A DNA stretch of 7,242 nt from NCBI GenBank assembly GCA_964449305.1, contig CAYUYM010000173.1, forward strand, positions 1 through 7,242, in the 5' to 3' direction. The stretch is from CAYUYM01 sp964449305 (GTDB lineage Bacteria; Bacteroidota; Ignavibacteria; SZUA-365; CAYQST01). The notes beneath the pieces were generated by a model that was not told the DNA's origin, ran no database searches, and saw only the letters and a program-made list of their open reading frames with translations. The stretch's first letter is position 1; every line of letters begins with the position of its first letter. The translations under genes were made by a program, and so were the position numbers. This document shows, in pieces, positions 1 to 5,528 of this stretch.

Positions 1-635
1 CGCTTGTGCCGCTGTCAGTGACGCAGGCCTTCATCGGTGCTGTCATCGGCGTTGGTCTGGCGAAGGATCCGCAGACGGTGGATTTCCGCGTCTTCGGGCG
101 CATCACCGTGGGCTGGGTGGTCGCCCCCGTCACGGCAGGCATCCTCGCATTCGTCCTGCTCTACGTGGTGCAGAATGTGTTCGAACAGAAGGTGATCGAC
201 CCGCGTCCCTACGATCTGTCCGCCTCCGTGGTGCGCTCGCTGGCGGCCGACGGAGTGGACACCGCCCCGCTGGCGGACCTCGAGGGGCGGCGCTTTGCCA
301 CCGCCCGGGAGTTCCGGAACGCCCTGAAGGAGCGGCACCGCTACACCAACCGCGACCTGGTGCTGATCTACCAGACGGCGATCGTCGACAGCTTCCATGT
401 CGACAGCCTGAAGATCGCCGCACTCGACACGAACATCTACAACCCCGCGTTTCGCGCCACGCTCCGTTCGCTCGTCGGGAGGTCGTGGTCGCACCGGCTT
501 GAATTCGAGTCGGACATGTTCGCAGATTCGAGCGAATGGCGCACCTGCGGCGACATGCTGCGCGACAGACAGATGATGGAACGCAAACGAAACCTTGAAG
601 AACTGATGCGCGTGCGGCTTGTGCCGGCGCGATGA
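1..635 (+). CDS. PiT-family inorganic phosphate transporter, C-terminal part (5' end outside window)
   Basis: Inner-membrane permease that imports inorganic phosphate by ion symport; only the last ~210 residues are present. The frame is open from base 3 at the left edge, so the GTG at 6 is internal and not a start. The visible part begins with a helix carrying V-T-Q-A-F-I-G-A-V-I-G-V-G-L-A, which matches the second PiT (PHO-4) repeat, where S-T-T-x-A-x-x-G-A-x-x-G-V-G is usual. A second hydrophobic helix follows (G-W-V-V-A-P-V-T-A-G-I-L-A-F-V-L-L-Y, about 35-55 residues in). After it come about 150 hydrophilic, charged residues with no membrane segment, longer than the short tail of E. coli-type PiT proteins; I do not recognise this tail as a domain. 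The next gene, a phosphate-selective porin, starts 40 bases downstream and supports the phosphate call. The coupling ion and the missing N-terminal half cannot be judged here. Confidence 0.85.
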   Translation, partial: LVPLSVTQAFIGAVIGVGLAKDPQTVDFRVFGRITVGWVVAPVTAGILAFVLLYVVQNVFEQKVIDPRPYDLSASVVRSLAADGVDTAPLADLEGRRFATAREFRNALKERHRYTNRDLVLIYQTAIVDSFHVDSLKIAALDTNIYNPAFRATLRSLVGRSWSHRLEFESDMFADSSEWRTCGDMLRDRQMMERKRNLEELMRVRLVPAR

Positions 636-675
636 TGGTTCTCTGAATACCCACTCAACCAACAGAGGTGCATTC

Positions 676-1956
676 ATGAAACATGTGACACGGTCATTCA
701 TCCTGTTCGCGATGCTTGCGCTTGCGTTCCCCCTCGGAGCGCAGGCCCAGGATTCGCGCATCCCCGGCGGCAGCATGGAGGATTCGATCCGGAGCGTTGT
801 GCGCAACGGCAAGCTCATCTTCCAGTCCGACAACAAGGACTTCCGCTGGTGGTTCGATTCGCGCATCCAGGTGGATGGGGCGATGTATTTCGAGAACAAG
901 AATGCCATGAGCAACGGCGCAACCTTCCGGCGCCTCACCTTCGCCATGAAGGCCCAGCTCCAGCGTGACTGGGAGGCGGAAGTGGATGTGGATTTCGCCG
1001 AGCAGGTGGACACGAAGTCGCAGATCGAACTGCGTGACATGTGGTTGAAATACAGCCCGCCTGACTGGAACATGTCCTTCCAGGTGGGCCACTTCAAGGA
1101 GCCCTTCGGCCTTGAGCGCCTGAACAGCTCGCGTCTCCTCACCTTCCTCGAGCGCTCCTCGATCTCCAATGCACTCCCGCTCGGCAGGCGCATCGGCCTC
1201 CAGGCGCGCTACTGGATTCCCGACCTCGCGCAGGTCACCGCTGCGGTGATGGGCCACGAGGCCGGCACGCGCATCGACAAGGGCCAGCGCGACGAGGGCT
1301 TTTCGACCAACCTCCGGGCCTCCATCGCGCCCATCAATCGGGACGGCCATGTGATGCACATCGGCGCCGCCGGCTCCTACAAGATTCCGGATGCCACCTC
1401 CGAGCTCAAGGCCAACACCATCGAGATCAGCGCGCGCACGGAGACCTACGTGTTCAATCCGAAGTTCCTCCACACGGGCGACATCGCGGATGTGAACAAC
1501 TACTGGCGCTTCGGCGGCGAATTCATGTACATCTACGGGCCGCTGTATCTCCAGACCGAGGTGATGGGCACGCAGATCAACCGCTGGTATGGCAAGCCCG
1601 CCGTGAGCCTCAAGGGCGGCTACCTGCTGGCCGCATGCATGCTCACCGGCGAGACGCGGTACTACTACTCCGATGAAGGCGAGGTGGGTCCCATTGTCGC
1701 TCCAAAGCACTCCTGGGGCGCCCTCGAGGTGGCGGCGCGCTACACCATCACGGATCTCAACGACGATGCGGCCGGCGTGCATGGCGGCAAGGCCAACCAG
1801 CTCATGCTCGGTGTGAACTACTATCCGAACATCAACTTCAAGATCCAGCTCAACTACTCGATCGTCGATCTCGACCAGTATGCCACACGCAAGGGCAACC
1901 TCTACGGCGACGACGATCACTCGTTCATCCAGATGCGTTTCCAGGCATCCCTGTAA
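676..1956 (+). CDS. phosphate-selective porin of the OprO/OprP family
   Basis: Outer-membrane beta-barrel predicted to pass phosphate or polyphosphate into the periplasm (426 aa). The start is the ATG at 676, which has a Shine-Dalgarno-like AGAGGTG at 664-670 and opens a clear signal peptide: K2, hydrophobic core to about residue 20, cleavage near A-Q-A (22-24). The mature protein begins with a short linker, then G-K-L-I-F-Q-S and alternating barrel strands. Family-typical stretches are a W-W-F-D-S-R-I-Q-V-D-G strand, F-R-R-L-T-F near residue 78, an E-V-D-V-D-F-A strand, and G-H-F-K-E-P-F-G-L-E followed by a F-L-E-R-S segment. It ends with Q-M-R-F-Q-A-S-L, a barrel-like last strand, though the final residue is Leu rather than the usual aromatic. 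The length fits the family. It lies 40 bases after the PiT permease and 16 before the next gene, so the pair probably forms one phosphate import route. OprP-like channels often act under phosphate starvation; no Pho-type operator was recognised here. Confidence 0.88.
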   Translation: MKHVTRSFILFAMLALAFPLGAQAQDSRIPGGSMEDSIRSVVRNGKLIFQSDNKDFRWWFDSRIQVDGAMYFENKNAMSNGATFRRLTFAMKAQLQRDWEAEVDVDFAEQVDTKSQIELRDMWLKYSPPDWNMSFQVGHFKEPFGLERLNSSRLLTFLERSSISNALPLGRRIGLQARYWIPDLAQVTAAVMGHEAGTRIDKGQRDEGFSTNLRASIAPINRDGHVMHIGAAGSYKIPDATSELKANTIEISARTETYVFNPKFLHTGDIADVNNYWRFGGEFMYIYGPLYLQTEVMGTQINRWYGKPAVSLKGGYLLAACMLTGETRYYYSDEGEVGPIVAPKHSWGALEVAARYTITDLNDDAAGVHGGKANQLMLGVNYYPNINFKIQLNYSIVDLDQYATRKGNLYGDDDHSFIQMRFQASL

Positions 1957-1972
1957 TCCTGAAGGAGCAGAC

Positions 1973-2899
1973 ATGAAAAAGGTACTTCTCTCGACACTGC
2001 CGATCGTCCTCGTCACCATCCTCCTGGCCGCCTGCGACAGGCAGGAGCCGGCGATCCCGGTGACTCCTCCGGTGAAACCCCTCGACATCACCCTCAACGA
2101 GGTGTATTCCCGTGGGGATGCCACCAATCCAGACTGGATCGAGATCTTCAATCCCAACACCACGCCCATCGACATCAGCGGCTACCGCATCTACGACAGC
2201 GGCGGCCAGAGCGGCACGAAGCCGAAGAAGCAGATCCCTGCCGGCACCACCATCCCCGCGATGGGCTTCTTCGTCATCACCGTGGACACCGCCGATGCGT
2301 CGGGCTTCGGCCTGTCGAGCGGCGGTGAAACGGTGTGGTTCGAGAACGCCACCGGCACCATCATCGACAGCGCCGCCATCCCCGCGCTCGGTGCGGACAC
2401 CTCCTTCGGCCGCAAGCCCGATGGAACGGGGGCATGGCAGAAGCTCTCACCTCCAACGAAGGGCCTCTCCAACACCTCCGGCGGCGATCCGGTTGTTCCG
2501 GTCGTGCTCAACGAGACGTATTCCCGCGGCATCGCGACCGACCCGGACTGGGTGGAGATCTACAATCCCAATGCCGTGTCCATCACCCTCACCGGCTACA
2601 AGCTCTACGACACCGGCGGCAATTCCGGCACCAAGCCCAAGCTGGAGATCCCCGCCGGCTCGGTCGTCCCCGCACACGGATGGTTCGTGGTGGTGGTGGA
2701 CGTGACAACGGAACCGTGGGGTTTCGGTCTGTCGAGCGGCGGTGACGAAGTCTGGCTCGAAAACGCCGGCGGTGTGGTCATCGATCACGTCGTGATCCCG
2801 GCCATGGAGATCACGCAGAGCTACGGCCGCTTCCCCGATGGCGGTGCGACGTGGAAGCTTCTCAACACCATCACCAAGGGTGCGGCGAACAAGGAATGA
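1973..2899 (+). CDS. lipoprotein with two lamin tail domains (LTD)
   Basis: Predicted lipid-anchored envelope protein of 308 aa. The start is the ATG at 1973, with a strong GAAGGAG at 1961-1967 five bases upstream. The N-terminus is a lipoprotein signal with lipobox L-A-A-C (Cys21), then a Pro-rich linker. Two lamin tail domains follow, about residues 41-167 and 179-306. Each opens with L-N-E-x-Y-S-R-G and D-W-x-E-I-x-N-P-N, has Y-D-x-G-G-x-S-G-T-K-P-K in the middle, and later G-F-G-L-S-S-G-G and V-W-x-E-N. LTDs are immunoglobulin-like beta-sandwiches; bacterial ones are known on secreted or membrane-associated proteins, often alongside hydrolases or nucleases, and probably bind ligands or surfaces. 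No catalytic domain is visible here. A paralogue with the same domain pair but a different anchor lies at 3707-4882. The placement 16 bases after the porin suggests co-transcription with the phosphate genes; a role in phosphorus capture is inference only. Confidence 0.85.
   Translation: MKKVLLSTLPIVLVTILLAACDRQEPAIPVTPPVKPLDITLNEVYSRGDATNPDWIEIFNPNTTPIDISGYRIYDSGGQSGTKPKKQIPAGTTIPAMGFFVITVDTADASGFGLSSGGETVWFENATGTIIDSAAIPALGADTSFGRKPDGTGAWQKLSPPTKGLSNTSGGDPVVPVVLNETYSRGIATDPDWVEIYNPNAVSITLTGYKLYDTGGNSGTKPKLEIPAGSVVPAHGWFVVVVDVTTEPWGFGLSSGGDEVWLENAGGVVIDHVVIPAMEITQSYGRFPDGGATWKLLNTITKGAANKE
2093..2473 (+). repeat. LTD repeat copy A1 (first domain of first LTD protein)
   Basis: First of four related ~125-130-codon units in the window, running from L-N-E-V-Y-S-R-G to the T-K-G-L-S-N end. 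Aligned by hand it is about 60-65% identical in protein to copy B1 (3788-4180), and it shares the K-G-L-S-N end with that copy. Its strongest DNA match to other copies is around 2317-2337, coding S-S-G-G-E-T-V-W. Confidence 0.8.
2507..2890 (+). repeat. LTD repeat copy A2 (second domain of first LTD protein)
   Basis: Second LTD unit, from L-N-E-T-Y-S-R-G to T-K-G-A-A-N. It is the most divergent of the four: D-T-G-G-N replaces D-S-G-G-Q, K-L-E replaces K-K, and S-S-G-G-D-E-V-W replaces S-S-G-G-E-T-V-W. It shares V-I-D-x-V, P-A-M and the G-A-x-N end with copy B2 (4193-4582). Confidence 0.78.
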
Positions 2900-2924
2900 C
2901 GCACCCGCACGCAGGCACCATCCC

Positions 2925-3680
2925 ATGAAACACCTCATCCTCGTTGTCTCGCTTCTGCTGTGCCTGGCCACCGCCGGGTGCGGCAGGGGCGAGCCGGCGG
3001 GTCCGACAACGCCTCCAACCACCACGCTCCAGCCCATCGCGCAATACTCCCTCGCGCCACATGTCGCCGAGCCGTCGGGCATCGTCTACAATCCCGTCCA
3101 CAACACCTTCCTCGTCGTGTCGGATTCGCATCCCTTCGTGTACGAGGTCGACTTTCAGGGACGGCTGCTCAGCACCATCACCACCACGTGCAGCGATCTG
3201 GAGGGCGTGGGGTTGTCGCCGCATGGTGACAGCCTCTTCGTCGCCGAGGAGCGGCTCCGGCGCATCTCCATCCACCGCATTGACGGGTCGCTGCTGGGAT
3301 CCTTCCTCAAGGACGTGGCCACGCTGGCCAACAACGGCCTCGAGGGGGTGTCCGTCGGCCCTGACGGGCTGGTGTACGTCCTCAACGAGAAGGCGCCTGG
3401 GATGATCATCGTCTGCCGCCCCGACGGCACAGAGCTGCGCCGTATCACGTTGAATCTTGCCTCGGACTACTCCGACCTCATGGTGGATGCCGACCGGGGC
3501 TGCCTCTGGATCATCAGCGACGAATCCCGGAAGGTGATGAAAACCGACATGTCCGGCAACCTTCTCGCAGAGTGGAATGTCCCTTTTGCAAAGGGCGAGG
3601 GCATTTCCATTGTCCGGGACACGATGTATGTTGTGAACGATGCGGACGCAAAAATGTACGTTTTCCCATTGCCAGGATAA
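2925..3680 (+). CDS. SdiA-regulated-type (YjiK-like) beta-propeller lipoprotein
   Basis: Predicted lipid-anchored envelope protein of 251 aa. The start is the ATG at 2925; no good Shine-Dalgarno precedes it, unlike its operon neighbours, but the signal peptide (K2, hydrophobic run, lipobox T-A-G-C with Cys19) fixes the frame. After a Thr/Pro-rich linker the rest is a propeller. Blade-like repeats start at E-P-S-G-I (49), D-L-E-G-V (91), G-L-E-G-V (138), S-D-L-M-V (183) and G-E-G-I (224). Each is followed about 10-15 residues later by a strand ending in an acidic residue or Asn (V-V-S-D, V-A-E-E, V-L-N-E, I-S-D-E, V-V-N-D). This pattern fits the SdiA-regulated family (Pfam PF06977; E. coli YjiK), whose biochemical function is not established as far as I know. 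The name reflects quorum-sensor regulation of the founding member and does not imply that here. It sits between two LTD genes, 25 bases after one and 26 before the other. Other six-bladed propellers such as NHL or phytase-like proteins are alternatives. Confidence 0.75.
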   Translation: MKHLILVVSLLLCLATAGCGRGEPAGPTTPPTTTLQPIAQYSLAPHVAEPSGIVYNPVHNTFLVVSDSHPFVYEVDFQGRLLSTITTTCSDLEGVGLSPHGDSLFVAEERLRRISIHRIDGSLLGSFLKDVATLANNGLEGVSVGPDGLVYVLNEKAPGMIIVCRPDGTELRRITLNLASDYSDLMVDADRGCLWIISDESRKVMKTDMSGNLLAEWNVPFAKGEGISIVRDTMYVVNDADAKMYVFPLPG

Positions 3681-3706
3681 TTCTCTCACAGTTTCAAGGA
3701 GACCTC

Positions 3707-4882
3707 ATGAAGAAGAGTGTCACAGTAGCGGGCATGCTGCTGGCGTTGATCGTGCTCACGGCGGTGTCGATGGCACAACCGGTGCGCATCAACGAGGCGT
3801 ATTCCCGCGGTGTTGCGGGCGACCTGGATTGGGTCGAGATCACCAACACCACGTCGGCTCCGGTCGACATCAGCAACTTCAAGATCTATGACAGCGGCGG
3901 CCAGGCGGGGACGAAGCCCAAAAAGCTCTTCCCGGATGGTTCCATCATTCCTGCAAAGGGCTTCCTCGCGATCGTGGTGGACACGAACCTCACCGCCGAC
4001 GACAAGTCCGGCTTCGGCATTTCGAGCGGTGGTGAAACGGTGTGGCTCGAGGATGCCACCGGTGTGCTTGTCGATTCCATCGTCATTCCCGCGGTGGGGG
4101 TGGACACGTCGTGGGGCCGCGTGCCCGATGGCGCCGATGTGTGGACCAAGCTTACTCCGCGGAGCAAGGGCCTGTCAAACGTCTGGATCAAGATGAACGA
4201 GATCTACTCGCGCGGCACGGCCGGCAATCTGGACTGGATCGAGATCTACAACGCCTGGTCGGGACCGATGGACATCAGTGCCTACAAGATCTACGACAGC
4301 GGCGGTCAGGGCGGCAGCAAGCCGAAGAAGCCCTTCCCGGCCAACACGGTGATCGCATCGAAGGGGTTCTTTGTGATCGTGGTCGACACGGCCTCGTTCG
4401 ATGGTGACCAGTCGGGCTTCGGACTTTCCAGCGGCGGTGAAACGGTATGGTTGGAGGATGGGACAGGTCTTGTGATCGACCAGGTCGCATTCCCGGCCAT
4501 GGGTGTGGATTCCTCGTGGTCGCGTCTGCCCGATGCCTCCGGCATCTTCGTCCTTCAGCACACCACGCGCGGCGCCACAAATGGCGGCACGGTGGCGGTG
4601 GAGGGCGAGCCCGTGCCCGAGGGCTTCGCGCTCGAGCAGAATTTCCCGAACCCGTTCAATCCTTCGACCACAGTGCGCTTCACGGTCGGCGAGCCGGGCC
4701 TTGTGTCGCTGACGGTGTGCGACATGCTCGGGCGTCAGGTGGCCTCCATCGTGAACCGCGAACTTCAGGCGGGATGCTACACCATGCAGTTCCATGCGGG
4801 TCAGCTCCCCAGCGGCACCTACCTTCTTCGTCTCCAGGTGGGGGCGTCGGTGGCCATGCGTGCGATGAGCCTGATGAAATAG
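3707..4882 (+). CDS. two-LTD surface protein with type IX secretion C-terminal sorting domain
   Basis: Predicted secreted, cell-surface protein of 391 aa. The start is the ATG at 3707, five bases after AAGGAG at 3696-3701. A signal peptide (K2-K3, hydrophobic core, cleavage near residues 23-24, no lipobox) leads to two lamin tail domains at about residues 28-158 and 163-292. A short linker then joins a T9SS type A sorting domain at about 305-391, with F-A-L-E-Q-N-F-P-N-P-F-N-P-S-T-T-V-R-F, D-M-L-G-R-Q-V and L-P-S-G-T-Y-L-L-R-L. In T9SS organisms this domain directs passage across the outer membrane, where it is normally removed and the cargo attached to the surface or released. The only cysteines are C338 and C357, both inside the sorting domain. 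It is the last gene of the operon, 25 bases before a strong terminator. It appears to be a paralogue of the lipoprotein at 1973-2899, with a different export route. No enzyme domain is visible; a binding or adhesive role is inferred. Confidence 0.87.
   Translation: MKKSVTVAGMLLALIVLTAVSMAQPVRINEAYSRGVAGDLDWVEITNTTSAPVDISNFKIYDSGGQAGTKPKKLFPDGSIIPAKGFLAIVVDTNLTADDKSGFGISSGGETVWLEDATGVLVDSIVIPAVGVDTSWGRVPDGADVWTKLTPRSKGLSNVWIKMNEIYSRGTAGNLDWIEIYNAWSGPMDISAYKIYDSGGQGGSKPKKPFPANTVIASKGFFVIVVDTASFDGDQSGFGLSSGGETVWLEDGTGLVIDQVAFPAMGVDSSWSRLPDASGIFVLQHTTRGATNGGTVAVEGEPVPEGFALEQNFPNPFNPSTTVRFTVGEPGLVSLTVCDMLGRQVASIVNRELQAGCYTMQFHAGQLPSGTYLLRLQVGASVAMRAMSLMK
3788..4180 (+). repeat. LTD repeat copy B1 (first domain of T9SS-type LTD protein)
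   Basis: Third LTD unit, from I-N-E-A-Y-S-R-G to S-K-G-L-S-N. By hand alignment it is closest to copy A1. With copy B2 it shares A-G-x-L-D-W and a three-to-four-residue longer loop just before S-G-F-G, features absent from both A copies. Confidence 0.8.
4193..4582 (+). repeat. LTD repeat copy B2 (second domain of T9SS-type LTD protein)
   Basis: Fourth LTD unit, from M-N-E-I-Y-S-R-G to T-R-G-A-T-N. It shares P-A-M and the G-A-x-N end with copy A2, but the A-G-x-L-D-W segment and the longer loop before S-G-F-G with copy B1. Confidence 0.8.
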
Positions 4883-4906
4883 GCCTCCCTCTTCCGATGA
4901 TTCGAC

Positions 4907-4933
4907 ATGCCCGGTTTGCCGGGCATTTTTTTT
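4907..4933 (+). terminator. intrinsic terminator of the phosphate/LTD operon
   Basis: A perfect 8-bp stem (ATGCCCGG at 4907-4914 with CCGGGCAT at 4919-4926) and a TTTG loop are followed by a run of eight T (4926-4933). It lies 25 bases after the stop of the last LTD gene and should end the five-gene transcript. Confidence 0.9.
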
Positions 4934-4973
4934 CGATGACCTGTCGGCTGGCCTGCGAACCCCCGTCGTGCAC

Positions 4974-5002
4974 TTTGCAATTCTCCGGATTTTTCTATCT
5001 TG
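4974..5002 (+). promoter_or_regulatory. candidate Bacteroidota-type promoter for the DUF454 gene
   Basis: TTTG at 4974-4977 and TATCTTG at 4996-5002 are separated by 18 bases. They resemble the -33 (TTTG/TTG) and -7 (TAnnTTTG) boxes known in Bacteroidota, with one T missing in the -7 run. The element follows the operon terminator and would give a 5' leader of roughly 40 bases before the ATG at 5052. Identified by motif and position only. Confidence 0.5.
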
Positions 5003-5051
5003 TAGGTCCGAATTCACCACTGTGCATCCACTTGGCCACAACAGACATTTC

Positions 5052-5468
5052 ATGATCAAAGGACTGCTTTTCATCGGCGGCATCGTGAGCCTGGGAGTCG
5101 GGATCATCGGTCTCGTCCTGCCGCTGGTGCCGTCCACCCCGCTGTTTCTGTTGAGCGCGGTCTGCTTCGCGCGAAGCGCCCCGCGTTTTCACGCCTGGCT
5201 GCTGTCGAACCGGTGGTTCGGCGAACATCTGCGCAACTACCACGAAGGGCGGGGCATCAGCGCCCCCCACAAGGCGGCCTCCATCACCCTGCTCTGGTTG
5301 TCCATGGGCTATGCTGCTCTGGCTGCAACCGGGCATCTGTGGCTGCGGATCGCGCTGGTCGTCATTGCCGGCGGTGTCACCTGGCATCTCCTGCGCATCC
5401 CCACCTTCCGGCGGGGAGGCGAGCCGGCGACCGAATCCCAATCCTCCGCCGCCGCGGAGGACGCCTAG
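5052..5468 (+). CDS. YbaN/DUF454 family small inner-membrane protein
   Basis: Inner-membrane protein of 138 aa, function unknown. The ATG at 5052 is preferred over in-frame GTG at 4968 because the latter precedes the likely promoter and would put an unrelated sequence in front of the first helix. No Shine-Dalgarno is visible, which is common in Bacteroidota. The N-terminal hydrophobic stretch (residues 2-40) contains the family hallmark L-P-L-V-P-S-T-P-L-F-L-L, followed by C-F-A-R-S-A-P-R-F-H-A-W-L-L-S-N-R-W-F-G. Two more membrane helices lie at about 75-93 and 97-113. The C-terminal tail (about 118-138) is polar and rich in Ser, Ala and Glu. It is probably monocistronic, between its own promoter and the hairpin terminator at 5495-5528, so there is no reason to tie it to the phosphate genes. 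The family assignment is firm; the biochemical role is not known. Confidence 0.88.
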   Translation: MIKGLLFIGGIVSLGVGIIGLVLPLVPSTPLFLLSAVCFARSAPRFHAWLLSNRWFGEHLRNYHEGRGISAPHKAASITLLWLSMGYAALAATGHLWLRIALVVIAGGVTWHLLRIPTFRRGGEPATESQSSAAAEDA

Positions 5469-5494
5469 GCTTCTGTCGCCACCTGCGAGGCTTC

Positions 5495-5528
5495 ATGCCC
5501 GTGATCAGGAGTGATCGCGGGCATTTTT
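5495..5528 (+). terminator. hairpin terminator between convergent genes
   Basis: A 13-bp stem pairs 5495-5507 with 5512-5524, including one G-U wobble in plus-strand RNA (T5502 with G5517), with a GGAG loop at 5508-5511. A run of five T (5524-5528) follows on the plus strand, so it terminates the DUF454 transcript. The last T is also the last base of the stop codon of the minus-strand DUF4402 gene. Read on the minus strand the hairpin forms four bases after that stop codon but lacks a U run. Confidence 0.82.

Noticed and set aside
15..1193. Long minus-strand open frame opposite the PiT tail and the porin start
   Set aside because: It crosses two real genes and their spacer on the other strand, with composition typical of antisense translation.
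694..2175. Long minus-strand open frame (493 codons) opposite the porin
   Set aside because: It is the antisense shadow of a well-supported porin in GC-rich DNA. The translation is Val/His/Glu/Arg-biased with no signal or domain, and the sense frame has clear family motifs.
2871..3689. Minus-strand open frame of 272 codons opposite the propeller gene
   Set aside because: Antisense shadow with no recognisable features; the plus-strand frame has a lipobox and blade repeats.
3572..3706. Cys-rich N-terminal extension (C-P-F-C-K-G-R-G, like a DnaJ zinc motif) in frame with the second LTD gene
   Set aside because: It is an out-of-frame reading of the end of the propeller gene. A strong Shine-Dalgarno and a signal peptide place the real start at 3707.
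4175..5137. Minus-strand open frame of 320 codons running across the operon terminator
   Set aside because: It spans the second LTD domain, the sorting domain, the terminator and the DUF454 promoter, and shows no protein-like features.
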